Below are positions 1-11,527 of a stretch of 64,000 nt of DNA, one piece after another. Numbering within the stretch: the first letter of the stretch is position 1; every line of letters begins with the position of its first letter. Below the pieces are notes generated by a model that was given only the letters and a program-made list of their open reading frames with translations, searched no databases and was not told the DNA's origin. The position numbers were made by a program, and so were the translations under genes. This DNA comes from Enoplolaimus lenunculus (lineage: Eukaryota; Nematoda; Enoplea; Enoplida; Thoracostomopsidae), in the NCBI GenBank assembly GCA_030248215.1, contig JASANG010000727.1, positions 248,001 to 312,000 on the forward strand, read 5' to 3'.

Positions 1-387
1 TTTCAACATGGATTGTTCGGATAATTTTCAAAATGGATTCCAGTCCGAATAGTTTCCAGCAACAACTAAACCTTAGGGGCAGAGCAACAACAAACTGAAA
101 TAATCCAGAAAGCAGAATTGCAACGGTTTGAAAATATCAACAAAATTGAAAACACATTTTTCGAAACAGAAAGATGAGTCTGTCCAGTTAAATTTTATTC
201 ATTGCTAAAGCGTAAACATTATTTCACAAAATGCCAAATTTTTCATCTTTGTAGTAATCCATTTGGTTTTTAATTGACGCCGAAAAAATCTCGTCACTGT
301 CGCGTCCTGTTACGGTCGGCTGTGCTGTTGATTTTAAGCTTAAAGCATTCTTATAGCATTCGGTTAATTTGAATGCGCTTGTATATA
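1..387. other. AT-rich stretch without a recognised gene
   Basis: The only open frame here is short, lacks splice context and matches no family I know. Nothing else stands out before the first MITE. Confidence 0.5.
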
Positions 388-640
388 CACTGTAAATTGT
401 AATGAGTTGATTAATCAACTCAACTGAGTTAGTTGTTTTTGAATTAATATTGTTAAACATTAATAACTCAATATGAGTCGAATTGATTCTCACTCTGAGT
501 TGCGTTGATTGTTGCTGAGTTGTTTTAATTAACTCAGAACGGGTTGAATTGAATCAGAACGCTGAGTTTTGACAGTCCTAACTCAGATTGAGTGATATAA
601 CTCGTTCTGAGTTAAAATCAACTCACTGAAATTTACAGTG
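388..640. mobile_element. MITE family A, copy 1 (TA target site)
   Basis: The ends are inverted repeats, CACTGTAAATT at the left and AATTTACAGTG at the right, flanked by TA on both sides. The interior is a string of AACTCA and TGAGTT motifs in both orientations, so the whole element can fold back on itself. TA target sites and about 250 bp length fit a Tc1/mariner-type non-autonomous element. No protein is encoded. Confidence 0.85.
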
Positions 641-903
641 TACACAGTGACGTGTATGCAAGGGGGTGCAAAGGGGATATAAAGTTCCTTTCAAAATTTT
701 TGAAAAAGGAAGAAAAAGACGTACCCTTTTTAGGTTTTCGGGTAAACTGCTCAACCCAAGAAGTTTAATCATTTCTCGCTCGCTACTTTCGCTACATTAC
801 TGTTCACTTTAAAGACATATTATCGTGCGCTTGTTGATTTTGACGTTGCGTTGACGTATTTATGGTAGTTTTTAATTCAATTAATCAAAATTTCAAAAAA
901 ACA

Positions 904-1136
904 CACTGTATATTCCATTGAGTTGATTTATCAATTCAGCTAGCGAGTTAGTTATTTCTGAATTAATATCAGTAACCATTAACTCATTCTGAGTTGAGTT
1001 GACGCCGGTTGATTTGGTTAACTAACTAGGAATGAATTGAATCAACTAAAAATTCTGAGTTCTGATAGTCCTAGCTCTCAAACTGAATGATTCAACTCAT
1101 CCTGAGTTAAAAATCAACTGACTGAAATTTACAGTG
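904..1136. mobile_element. MITE family A, copy 2
   Basis: It has the same AACTCA/TGAGTT-rich interior and the same end motifs as the copy at 388, with more base changes (left end CACTGTATATT). The TA flank is no longer clear, which suggests an older insertion. Confidence 0.75.
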
Positions 1137-1320
1137 CAGTAAAGTCGAATTAATTGTACAAACGTGTATAAAACGTTAAAACAGTCTGTAAAAACTGCTA
1201 CGCACGCGGTATTTTTTCGGCGATTACCACTTTTCGTGATTTGTTGAACGATTTACTAAAAATCATGTATATAAAATCGCTATGCTAAAAAAGTATATGC
1301 GATCCATGTACAACAATTAC

Positions 1321-1730
1321 TTGCTTGGGTGTGGTATTTTTATATAATTGTGTTTGTTAAAAATTCAAACATTGCAACAAAATAGTTGCAGACATATCGA
1401 ATAAACTACGACGCTAAAATTAATGATTATTTAGCAATCATTATATTTGTGATCCTCAAAGTAAAAATGTCAACTGAGCCGGGCAGAGAGAGAGCGTGCT
1501 TTGTTTTCAACCTTTTCAGAAAATGTTGCTTGGGTGTGGTATTTTTATATAATTGTGTTTGTTAAAAATTCAAAAATTGCAACAAAATAGTTGCAGACAT
1601 ATCGAATAAACTACGACGCTAAAATGAATGATTATTTAGTAATCATTATATTTGTGATCCTCAAAGTAAAAATGTCAACTGAGCCGGGCAGAGAGAGAGC
1701 GTGCTTTGTTTTCAACCTTTTCAGAAAATG
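1321..1730. repeat. Recent 205-bp tandem duplication
   Basis: The segment beginning TTGCTTGGGTGTGGTATT at 1321 recurs at 1526 in direct orientation. I count three base differences over about 205 bp, so the duplication is young. Each unit contains a GAGAGAGAG tract and no open frame of note. Confidence 0.9.
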
Positions 1731-1834
1731 TTGAAATTTACCAAAACTTTAATGTTTACAGAAACAGCTTAAGTAATCCTTTATACAAAATGTAGATAGA
1801 ATGCGTGTATTGCGGAACAAATTACAGTTTTAAT

Positions 1835-2033
1835 GGCCCATGTATGGAACAGGGCCGGATCGTTTTCTGGAGGGGCTATAATAGAGTCAGTTTAAGCTTT
1901 ATATAGACTATTTTTTGCGTAGGCTGAGGCTTAGGCTTAGGAATAGGCTCATCCATACGCTTAGGCTTACGCTTGGGCATAGGCTTAGGAATATGCTTAT
2001 ACTACTGTTCTGGCCCTGTTCTATACATGAGCC
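1835..2033. mobile_element. TTAGGC-bearing MITE, family C, copy 1
   Basis: Inverted ends GGCCCATGTAT and ATACATGAGCC are flanked by GTTTTAAT and GTGTTAAT, an 8-bp target duplication with one mismatch. The interior carries blocks of GGCTTA, i.e. the nematode telomere unit TTAGGC, and the signature ATGCTTATACTACTG near the right end. An 8-bp duplication fits hAT-like insertion. It is non-coding. Confidence 0.85.
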
Positions 2034-2369
2034 GTGTTAATGATGCCATTAAATTTTAAAACAAGCTATATATCAACAGTTACTTCATTTTGAACTAAGA
2101 TTTGAGTTTTGCGAGGCGCTGGCAAATTAACGAAAAGGAGAGATAAGAAGTCTGTTTCTTACGGAAGTGTTGAGAAAATTTGCAAATATCATTTGCTAAA
2201 ATGACGATAAAAATATACCCGTTAAGGCGTTCAACTCAATTACTATAATCAGTCAAATAAAATATTATTTACAACGTACAGAGTCAATCAGACAACCTTG
2301 AAAACCACGCTGAAAACAATATATATAATTTGATGTTTTCATTAAAGCTTAAAATTGCTTTTCCCCAAT

Positions 2370-2577
2370 ACTGCAAAAAATGGTGAGTCAAATTGACTGT
2401 CTTCGAAATGGGCTCTATGGTTCTACACAAATTGCGTCAAATTCGACTGTGCCACAGTCAAATTCGAATCACTGAGTCGCAGGTTTGACTGTGGCGGAGT
2501 CAAATTTGACTCAGTTTATGTAGTCCCGTAGAGCCTATTTCGGAGAGTGTCAATTTGACTCACCATTTTTTGCAGTG
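2370..2577. mobile_element. MITE family B, copy 1 (long palindrome)
   Basis: The element starts CTGCAAAAAATGGTGAGTC and ends in its reverse complement. AGTCAAATT and its complement alternate through the interior, so the whole is a near-complete palindrome. Its ends resemble those of family A, so the two may be mobilised by the same transposase. Confidence 0.8.
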
Positions 2578-3540
2578 CAAAATTGCCGGCATCCGCAATT
2601 GTTACTAACCCATCACAAACAGCTATTGAAAATTAATATTTTACACGACAATTTTTTATACACTCCAATGACACGTTTCTAAATACTACTAGTAGCTAAG
2701 TATTTAGCGTTTAAATTTAACTTTGTTTCTTATGTTTGCAAGCTTGCCAGCTTCGATTTCCTTATGTTTCATCATGATTATACCACAACTGCAGCGTTTG
2801 AAAATATTTGCTCAAGCGAAGACAGCGGACAAAACGTTGCCAATCACTAAAATTCGCGTTGTTATGTTGTTTCTATCAAATTCAAAACAAAATACACAAA
2901 GTTTTAAACTGATATTTTTTCATTTTCAACAACCTTTTAATTTAATAGTCATCATACACCGTTGTAAATTTGAATTTTCACTAAAACCAAACATCAGTTA
3001 CGTGTAAAACAATTACGGAAATTTTTTTGCACCAAAAATCAAATTGTGTTTGCTTGTGCAGCTCAAGCAGTTGAAAATTTTGCTAAAAATACATCTATGA
3101 AGCGTGTGTACTCTTGTAATCATGATATGTTTAAACCAATTGTCACCGTGTTTTTGTATCCGTTTTTTCGCTAAATTAAAATTTAATTAATGTTCTTCAA
3201 ACTTAATTTATTGCAAATCGTTAGTTTTTGGCGACGACAAAACGTGACAAAAGATGTGATACAGGAAAACATGTGTAATTATTAATGACAAATCACATTT
3301 TGGTTGAGATATCAAGCATTGATAACAAATGTCTCAAAAAACAATCGTACTGCGTTGACAAAATTTTTCTATATTTAAGCAACGCTTTTCGACGCTATGG
3401 TTGTGGTCAGTTTGAAAAGTTCGACGCTACTTTGCTCTGCTCTCATATTTTGCTGCGTTAAGTGCATTTTTTGGCTACTCTGCTCGCTTTGTTCTGTAAG
3501 CTAAGTAGGCTTTCAATTTTCACACGGTTAAACGTTTCGT
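2578..3540 (+). promoter_or_regulatory. Upstream region of cuticlin gene A
   Basis: This AT-rich DNA has no convincing coding frame. A TATA-like TATATTTA lies at 3370-3377, about 180 bp before the ATG, in the right orientation for a core promoter. Many nematode mRNAs are trans-spliced, but I see no decisive acceptor before the ATG. Confidence 0.35.
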
Positions 3541-3556
3541 GCTGCAATAGTGCAAT

Positions 3557-6500
3557 ATGGTGAACACACTGCTGTTAACTGCTTTTACTGCTGCAATGGC
3601 AATTTGGTATGTTGACGCAATCCCTGTTGACAACGGATTGGAAGGTGATCCTGAAGTTCAGTGTGGCTCGTCTGATATTTCAGTGGTATTTTCGACACGG
3701 AATCCGTTTGAAGGACACGTTTATGTTAAAGGATTGTACGCTCAAGATGTAAGCGTTTCGGAGTAGATGCGCTTCTTGCTTTTGGCTTAGGTTTAGTTTT
3801 AGGCTTAGACTTTGGCTAAATGTGTGGCTTAGGCTTAGAAATCTGCTTTTTAAAAGAGCACCCTTAGTCCCAGTATTTCTAATCGGGAGTGTTTAAGCTC
3901 GTACAACAGGTTTTACCTCTATGATCCAATAGCTTGATAGATATTTTTATCTTAAATGCCTGTATGCTCAAAAGGTTAGCGTTTCATTGCAGTTTGTATA
4001 GAGGCGTATCCAAGATTTCATTACGGTAAGAAGCCGCATATAAAACGTTTTACTCAAGAATTCAGCATGATTAATATTTGAAAACGTAGTGAAAGACTCG
4101 TTTTTCTTGTATCTCTAAACACTGCGAGAATAAAAATATTTTACTATGATTTTTAAAAACTGTAGTTGGACATTGGCGGTTGCCAATTTCCACACAGCGG
4201 GCACAAGATAAAGTGGATGATTCATAAGTTTCTATGTTAACTCAATTTATCCTCTTCGTAAATTTTAGAAGAATACCGCTGGTAAGTTTGTTGCAAAACC
4301 ACCAGTAGCAAAACTGTTAAACCAAATATATGGTATGTTTTTACCCAAACAAAAATTGGTTATTCTTCCAATGATACCATACCAACTAATAACAGTAACA
4401 TTTTGCAACTCTGCTATATTTAACCTATTTTTATTCAAACATTATTTGTCTGTTGCAAAAACACTGGTTTATCTAACCAGAAATACGAGATTAGGTATAA
4501 ACGTTTGGCAAAGCTTCAAAGCTAAAGTTTCAATTCTTCCGCAAAGCGCACCGTCGCATTTTGAGTGGTAAATTCGCAACTGCAATTGTTGTAAAATTTA
4601 GTCAACCAATAAATGTGTACGAATATTTTTTAATTGCGTGCGCATTATTAAGTGGATGATGCATCAGATAAGGACCGATCCTCAAGGATTCCAAACACAA
4701 CGTAAACCCTGGTTTACCTGTAATCTGAAAAATACTGTATTAACGTTAAAACATTTAAGGGTTGTCGTGAGTCTGGTAATCCAAGCATTACACTGCCGTT
4801 TGATTCGTGCAATGTAGTACGGGAACGTTCGCTGGAACCGCGTGGTATTTTTGTCCGAACTACGCTAATTATCCAATTCCATCCGCTGTTTGTAACCAAA
4901 GTATGCTTTTAGTTTAATTGTACCAGTACCGTATTCCAGTTAAGCAATAAGCTGTCAAGAAATGCATCAATAATTTGACCCTGTAAAGCCCTATTCATAC
5001 GTGCAAGTTTTTGCAGCAAAAACTTGCACGTGTACCTTGCATATGCCAGTTTGGTCAAAAAGCTACTTTGAAGGTCTTGCAGCTGCAAATTATTCACTGA
5101 ATTCATGCTATTTAATTTGATTCGCACCTGTGAATGCGATTGTAAGTCGCTTGAATTTTTTGCACCTGCAGTTTGATTAGTCAATAGGAATGTTCCTTTG
5201 AAAATACTTACAGCTGCATGTATTTCGTGCAAAATGTAGGTGCGAGTTCTCGCTGCGAAATCTTGCACGTGTGAATGGGGCTTAGTTTTGAAAGGTTAAA
5301 CAACGTCTACTGTTGTCTGTTTGCTAATGTTCATTTTTCTTATTTAACTTTTGTAATGGTCTTTAGTTTGTACTGCTGATTGATGTAACTAAAAGGAACG
5401 TAGTCCAGGGTTCCAACGGAATTCCGATTCCGGCTAAAATTCTGCCAAAATTTGCATTCCGATGCCGGAATTCCGATTTTTCGGTGATGAGTTTTTATTG
5501 AAATATTGGTAAAACGCTAGAGAACTCGTTACAAGGTGTAATTACGGCTAACTCTGAGCATTGGTAGGACGCTGTTAATATCATAAGATAGATACAAACT
5601 ATTTTACTGAAAATATAAACAATAAAATACATACTGGCATACGGCGACAAAAGTAATACACTTACTTTTAATAGTATTACTAAAATTTAAATTCCGATTT
5701 CGATTCGGATTCCAGTTCCAGCAAAAAAAATTGATTCGATTTCCGATTCCGCAACCGACAAAATCTGTTCCGGTTGGAACTCTGGAACATACCTTTTATT
5801 TAAGCTTAAACTTAAAATATATTTCTAAAGTGTCGCATTTTAGTTTATCTGGGTTGCAGCTGTCGGTCATTGTACCGTCCACTGAGACTAATATTGTCGA
5901 ATGCTTTCTAAGCATTTAAGCGTTGAAGTAAAAATTTACATATATTCGCGCAAAATTTCGCTAAAACACTAAAGTCTACTCAAACGAGGTAATCTGAAAC
6001 ACACGTTTCTAGGAGTTCAAACTAGTTTCAGTTACTTAGCCATTCGTTTCACTTAACTGCAAAAAATGGTGAGTCAAATTGACTCTCTCCGAAATAGGTT
6101 TTTCCTGACTACACAAACTGAGTCAAATTCGACTCACAGAGCAGTGAGTCGAATTTGTCTCTGGCGGAGTCGAGTTTCGACTCATATTGTGTAGTCAGGA
6201 AAAGCCTATTTCGGAGAGAGTCAATTTGACTTCCTATTTTTTGCAGTTTGTCAAGGTTATTTTACGGTACAAAATGTACGAAACACGTAAGGTTTGTTAT
6301 ATTGGGTACCTGCCTTGTTGCTGCTAATATCTGCAACGAATAATTTTTAATTAGTTTCCAATAAATCTTATCCTGTGCCCGCTAAATTCGCACAGGTTGA
6401 TCGAGCCATCACATTCCAATGCTTTTACATGGAAGCCGACAAGACAGTTAGCCAAGACCTCGAGGTGTCACCACTGACCACCAGCTTACGAACTGCCAAC

Positions 6501-9210
6501 GTTCCTATGCCAGTGTGCCGATATGATATCTTAGACGCTCCAGATGGATCACCTGTCAAGTATGTCTAACACAGAAACTGAGATGGAGGGATGTTTTCTG
6601 GGGCATCGCGGGATCCTACGAAAACCCTTGACCCACCTGCCCCACGAAAATATAGAAGTTGTATAACAAAAAAACGTAACATTTATTTCAGCGATTGTTA
6701 TGATGATTTCCAAGTCTTTAGTCAATTATTAATCTATCTTGTAGAGACTTATTTTCAGTTCAGTTTTAAAGTGAATTTAGCACGCAGTGGCCCATAAAAA
6801 ATCCGCCCAACAGGGTCGGATCGTTTTCCGGCGGGGCTGTAATAGAGTCAGTTTAAGCTTTAGACTAACTGATTTGCTTTAGGCTGAGGCTTAGGCTTAG
6901 GAATAGGCTCATCCATACGCTTAGGCTTACGCTTAGGCATAGGCTTAGGAATATGCTTATACTACTGTTCTGGCCCTGTTCTATACATGGACCGTTTTAA
7001 TGATGCCATTAAATTTTAAAACAAGCTATATATCAACAGTTACTTCATTTAAAGGCTCAGGTTTAGGCTTAGGCTTAGGCTTAGGAATAGGCTCGTCTAT
7101 ACGCTTAGGCTTAGGCTTAGGCTTAGGAATATGCTGACACTACTGTTCCGGCCCTTTTCTATACATTGGCCGTTAGTTTTGACCAATATCTACACTTTCT
7201 ATTAACCAGAATGAACGCTTGATATAAAGTTAAGAAAAATATTAATTTTTTGTCGTATTTATTTTGTATTTCAGATACGTTTTGGTTGGTCAGTCAGTGT
7301 ACCACAAGTGGAACTGTATCACTGAAACTGTCGATACGTTTTGTATGGTTGTACATTCATGCACAGTTGACGATGGTGCTGTAAGTAGTTTTTATTTTCA
7401 AATTTCTAATGTATTTTTCAATTTGATGTAATAATCGTTTGACAAGTTTACACTGTCGCATATTTACAGTGCATTCTCAAAACGATAGTTGCCCTTCTAA
7501 AGAAAGAAAGTTTTAAATTATTTTTTCAAAACATTGCAGCAATCTTCTATAATTGCGAAAAAAGGCATATTTACTGTAGTGACCCAAATAAAAGGGACAA
7601 TAACAGGAGGTCCCGATTTTGAGTCCCAATCAATATCAGTCCGTATCCCTAATAAGAGTCCGTAAGCGGATAGAGTCCCTAAACCCTAATTAGCGTACAT
7701 AATTGTCAATTGCTCATAATTGTAGCTCATAAACGACTCCAGGACCAAGCAAAAATCAGTAACGAAGGGTGGCGGAGGGCAGGTTGAAAATAAATAACAG
7801 TCAGTAACCGAATAGCAGGGGGTACCCTTTAGAGAGGCTAAATGAATATCAGCCTCCCCTCTTATTCGGGTCACTACAGTAACTAATGCTATGGTAATTT
7901 TGTTGAAAACCTGCCTCAAAAATTGGCGTGATTCTAGTTTTACTGTCACAGGTTACTATTAAATTGAAAAATACGATTTCGAGTTGGAAAGTGAAAATTA
8001 AGAAATTTTTAAATGTTACACATTTTAGGGAGACAAAGTTGAATTGTTAAATGACCAAGGCTGCGCTCTGGACAAATATTTGCTGCGAAACTTGGAATAT
8101 CCAACTGATTTGATGGCCGGCCAAGAAACTCACGTTTTCAAATTCGCCGATCGTAATCAACTGTTCTTCCAGTGTCAAATTGCAATTGCCATTAAGGTTT
8201 CATATATGTTAATTATTGCAATTTTACTATTAATTTTGGCTGAAATTAGTTTAATTGCAAACCTTTTCGTATATCCGTGTCTATAGTTGAAATTGGAAAA
8301 ATATCTTTGTCACGTGTACGTGACCAACTACATTTTGCGAAGGGCGATGCATGTATATAATGTAACCATACACTGTAAAAATAGTGAGTCAAATTGACTC
8401 CCTCCGAAATATGCTTCCTTTATTAAAATGCTATTATATTTGACGCCAATTTGTCAACACACGAAAAGTGTTTTCTATTTTTGGCACAATTCCTTACACT
8501 GTAAATTCCAATGAGTTGATTAATCAATTCAGCAAGCGAGTTGGTTATCTCTGAATTAATATCAGTAAACATTAAACACACTCTCATTTGAGTTTAATTC
8601 TCGCCCTAAGTTGAGTTGACTCTGTGTGAGTTGATAGATTATCTTACAATGCATTGAACCAACTCAAATTTCTGAGTTCTTATAGTCCTAACTCAGACTG
8701 AGTGATTCAACTCATTCTAAGTTAAAATCAACTCACTGAAATTTACAGTGTATAGTCGCAATTTCAACATACGTCAAAGATGCAGCGAACCTGGAAACGA
8801 AAATATTTTGGTTAAAATGCTATATATATTCAAAACTTTAGGAACCCGGCCAAGAATGCCCACTTCCGCAATGTCCAGCTTTACGTCATCGTTCGAAGCG
8901 TTCCGCTTACTCGCCGCTACTCGCGTCAAGCGTTGTTGATGTCAGCTCGACAATCGATGCACTTGATTTAGTCGCTGATGCAGAAGCACACCTTCCAACT
9001 GATCTTACGTCCCATCAACATCCTTCGTTCGCCATACGAGGAGCGCGTGTGATTTCGCTGCCAAGCCATAAATCCAATGCGATTAATAATAATTTTTGTT
9101 TATCTCCAGCCAGTCTTGGCATTGTGCTAGCCATGATTGTTTTGCTATTTATTGCTGGATTGGTTGCTATTATAGCGCTTTGTGTTCGTAAATCAAAATT
9201 TGTTTCGTGA
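3557..9210 (+). CDS. Cuticlin-like ZP-domain protein, gene A (six exons, complete)
   Basis: This encodes a secreted, membrane-anchored cuticlin, a family that polymerises into the insoluble cortical layer and alae of nematode cuticle. Exons: 3557-3748, 4760-4900, 6396-6559, 7275-7380, 8029-8196, 8842-9210, all GT-AG with phases that join cleanly to about 379 residues. A signal peptide ends near IWYVDA, followed by [16 protein letters not shown], the start of the ZP domain. Family blocks [36 protein letters not shown] and [22 protein letters not shown] follow, with the paired cysteines of the ZP fold. A furin-type site RHRSKR comes after the domain, then a short linker, one membrane helix and a short basic tail. 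The start is the first ATG before the signal peptide. Introns 1-5 carry MITEs of families A, B, C, E and L. I see no defect, and the paralogue downstream supports every junction. Confidence 0.95.
4985..5283. mobile_element. MITE family L, copy 1 (Harbinger-like)
   Basis: It lies in intron 2 of cuticlin gene A. The ends AGCCCTATTCATACGTGCAAG and its complement are inverted repeats, with many GCTGCAAG/CTTGCAGC motifs inside. The minus-strand open frame here is only a by-product of the inverted repeats. The 3-bp TTA flank of the copy at 58035 suggests PIF/Harbinger-type insertion. Confidence 0.75.
5404..5790. mobile_element. hAT-like element with GGAATTCCG motifs
   Basis: Ends CCAGGGTTCCAAC and GTTGGAACTCTGG are inverted. 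Subterminal copies of ATTCCGATT and GATTCCG crowd both ends while the middle is AT-rich, the layout of the other CAGGGTG-ended elements here. The flanking 8 bp match only partly (5 of 8), so the insertion is old. Intron 2 of cuticlin gene A. Confidence 0.6.
6057..6246. mobile_element. MITE family B, copy 2
   Basis: A palindromic element like that at 2370, starting CTGCAAAAAATGGTGAGTC and ending in the complement, in intron 2 of cuticlin gene A, about 150 bp before exon 3. Confidence 0.8.
6822..7050. repeat. Copy of the 1857-2095 segment (family C element plus flank)
   Basis: It matches the family C element at 1835 and continues past the element end into the same flanking DNA (TGATGCCATTAAATTTTAAA onward, to TTACTTCATTT). 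Shared flank means this is a copied genomic segment, not an independent transposition. Intron 3 of gene A. Confidence 0.75.
7051..7172. mobile_element. TTAGGC-bearing MITE, family C, partial
   Basis: This holds the longest telomere-like runs in the window: about four GGCTTA units near 7058-7085 and again near 7105-7130, followed by the family signature GTTCCGGCCC and ATACATTGGCCG. The left end is missing, probably because it arose beside or over the neighbouring copy. Confidence 0.75.
7572..7881. mobile_element. MITE family E, copy 1
   Basis: Inverted ends TACTGTAGTGACCC and its complement bracket about 310 bp in intron 4 of cuticlin gene A. Interior blocks such as ACGGACTC, TTAGGGACTCTATCCGC and GTTACGGACTG recur in the copies at 11705, 14277, 31527 and 31692. 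Non-coding. Confidence 0.8.
8371..8415. mobile_element. MITE family B, left end only
   Basis: CACTGTAAAAATAGTGAGTC and the next two dozen bases match the left end of family B. The rest is absent, so this is a truncated copy in intron 5 of cuticlin gene A. Confidence 0.6.
8497..8750. mobile_element. MITE family A, copy 3
   Basis: Ends CACTGTAAATT and AATTTACAGTG, with TA on both sides. The interior carries the AACTCA/TGAGTT pattern. It ends only about 90 bp before exon 6 of cuticlin gene A. Confidence 0.85.
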
Positions 9211-9292
9211 GATACGGGTATGGTGTCACAGGATATATCACATTAACGAGGGAAATACGTCATTTTTTGCATGCTTTCAGAATGAATTAAAA

Positions 9293-9298
9293 AATAAA
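9293..9298 (+). terminator. Poly(A) signal AATAAA of cuticlin gene A
   Basis: A canonical AATAAA 83 bp after the stop codon, ahead of a T-rich run. It marks the likely end of the transcript. Confidence 0.7.
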
Positions 9299-9329
9299 AC
9301 GCTATTTTAAACGATTGTGGTGTTTTTCA

Positions 9330-9515
9330 TACGCCATTTTTAAAAATAATTTTATTTTTAAAAATAATTTTGTTTTTAAAAATAATTTTATTTTTATAAA
9401 AATAATTATATTTTTATAAACAATTTTATTTTTAAAAATAATTTTATTTTTATAAAAATAATTTTATTTTTATAAATAATTTTATTTTTTAAAAATAATT
9501 TTATAAAATTAATTT

Positions 9516-9592
<77 letters not shown>

Positions 9593-9715
9593 TGTTATAT
9601 TTATTTTTATAAAAATAACTTTATTTTTATAAATAATTATATTTTTAAAAATAATTTTATTTTTATAAATAATTTTATTTTTAAAAATAATTTTATTTTT
9701 AAGAATAATTTTAGT
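9330..9715. repeat. AT-rich minisatellite with a 73-nt T run
   Basis: Units like TTTTATTTTTAAAAATAAT repeat with variation over nearly 400 bp, interrupted by an uninterrupted T run at 9518-9590. The true copy number may differ because such tracts are prone to assembly and polymerase slippage. The lysine-rich open frame on the minus strand is an artefact of this tract. Confidence 0.9.
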
Positions 9716-10600
9716 AAAGCGAAAGAATTCGAAAATGAATAGTTTGTGTAGCAAAACGTTATTTGCTGAACGCGTTTTCGCTATTTTAATCATCAAAATA
9801 ACGGCTTCTTACAAAATGCGAAAAACGATTTATTTCTTTTTTGACATCTTTTATATATAACTGATAATTTTTGGTAGTTTACGGCCGTTTTTTTTCTGAA
9901 AATATTAATTTTTTGTAAGCTTAACCCATAATTTTTAGCATTAATTTCCGAATTCAATTGTACGAAAATTAAAATAAATGTTTTAAATTCGGGTGATATG
10001 TCACAAATTATATCACCTTCAATGAAACATTTACATTTTGGCATTTTTACCGATAATCTTTTAGTTCGATTCATCTTATTTTCCATTGATAATCAGTTGA
10101 TTTAACAGTTAATGAAACAAAACAAGAACCGAATAACTTGAACACAAAATTTATATTTTTAGTTTTGTGTATAGGATTAATTGCGGCAGATAAAATAATA
10201 ATTCGAATAAAAATTAAAGTATCCAAAAACTGAAAATAGCAAAACAGCTGAAATTAGCACTGAATTATAATTAATCGGTTTGTCTGAAGTTGAACTGTGG
10301 TCGAAATACCCAAAAACAACTTAACCCGGAAACAGGACGCAGGTTTAGCCACTATAGATATTTTTAATGAGTGCCCTATAATTCGTATGCGCTTTCTTTT
10401 ATCAACTGTCTATTTTTATGCTTTACCCGTGTCATATATGTGCAAACACAAATAAACGTTTAAAATTAAAAAATGAATGCTCAAACGGTGTGTTTGTTCT
10501 GCTTGCGCAACAATATTTTATTAAATCACCGAATCCGTAATGTTTAGCATTACAAGCCAATGAATTAACGAGTTAAATTTAGTGTTCCTCATCGAGGCTT
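9716..10600. other. AT-rich intergenic DNA, no gene seen
   Basis: I find no splice-flanked frame or repeat family here. A short minus-strand open frame at 9793-10086 has a low-complexity Lys/Phe/Ile composition and no recognisable motif. Confidence 0.5.
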
Positions 10601-10601
10601 A

Positions 10602-10822
10602 CACTGTAAAAAATGGGGAGTCAAATTGATTCTCTAGGAAATAGGCTTTTCCTGGCTACACAAACAGAGTCAAATTTGACTCCGCCAGAGTCAAGTACGA
10701 CTCACTGAGCGATTCAATGAATCGAATTTGACTCTGGCGGAGTCGAATTTTGACTCAGTTTGTGTAGCCAGGAAAAGCCTATTTCCGAGAGAGTCAATTT
10801 GACTTCCCATTTTTTTACAGTG
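10602..10822. mobile_element. MITE family B, best copy
   Basis: The clearest copy of the family: ends CACTGTAAAAAATGGGGAG and its complement, TA flanks on both sides, and near-perfect self-complementarity over the whole length. AGTCAAATTTGACTC-type palindromes mark the centre. Little decay suggests recent activity. Confidence 0.9.
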
Positions 10823-10845
10823 TACTATCGTTGAACAGGCTGTTG

Positions 10846-11043
10846 GGCCCATGTATAGAACATGGCCGGATCGTTTTCCGGAGTGGCTATAAAAGAGTCA
10901 GTTTAAGCTTTAGACAATTTTTTTTTGCTTTGGCTTAGGCTTAGGCTTAGAAATTGGCTCATCCATACGCTTAGGCTTAGGCTTAGGCTTAAGCTTAGGT
11001 ATATGCTTATACTACTGTTCCGGCCCTGTTCTATACATGGACC
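10846..11043. mobile_element. TTAGGC-bearing MITE, family C, perfect 8-bp duplication
   Basis: The element GGCCCATGTAT...ATACATGGACC is flanked on both sides by GGCTGTTG, a perfect 8-bp target duplication. The interior has two runs of GGCTTA with up to four units. This copy fixes the family boundaries and its insertion style (8 bp, as in hAT-type elements). Confidence 0.9.
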
Positions 11044-11154
11044 GGCTGTTGACAGTGCGTCATCCTCTGTGGATGGTCAAGTTTTCCAAAAAACCTTTAT
11101 GCAACTTCCACAATAACATGCGTACACAAGGTGATTTTTGAGAGGGTAGTGTCA

Positions 11155-11525
11155 TGTACACTGAAGCCAAAAAGCTTCAGTATCCTGAACGTTGAAACCA
11201 AAAAGCTTCAGTGTCCTGGACATTGAACCATTTTTGGCTTCAGCATCCTTCGCATTGAAGCTTTTTGGCTTCAACGTCTAGGATACTGAAGCCAAAAATG
11301 CTTCAGTATACACGATACTGAAGCCAAAACCTTCGGTGTCCAGGACATTGAAGCATTTTGCATCCTGCACACTGAAGCCAAAACTGCTTCAGTATCCCAG
11401 ACGTTGCAGCCAAAAATGCTTCAGTATCCCCGCCGTTGTAGTCAAAAATGCTTCAATATCCTGGACACTGAAACAGTTTTGGCTTCTATATCCCACAAAG
11501 AGCTCAAAAATATCAAGTTACTGAA
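11155..11525. repeat. Minisatellite of TGAAGC/GCTTCA palindromic units
   Basis: Roughly ten units of about 30-40 bp built on TGAAGCCAAAAAGCTTCA followed by a GTATCCTGGA-like spacer. Each unit is itself an imperfect hairpin. The short plus-strand frames here are repeat read-through, not genes. Confidence 0.85.
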
Positions 11526-11527
11526 AC

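Noticed and set aside
4909-5268. 119-residue minus-strand frame in cuticlin A intron 2
   Set aside because: It coincides with the inverted-repeat MITE family L and has no splice context.
9515-9796. Lysine-rich open frame on the minus strand
   Set aside because: It reads through the poly-T tract and AT minisatellite; composition and repeat structure show it is not a gene.
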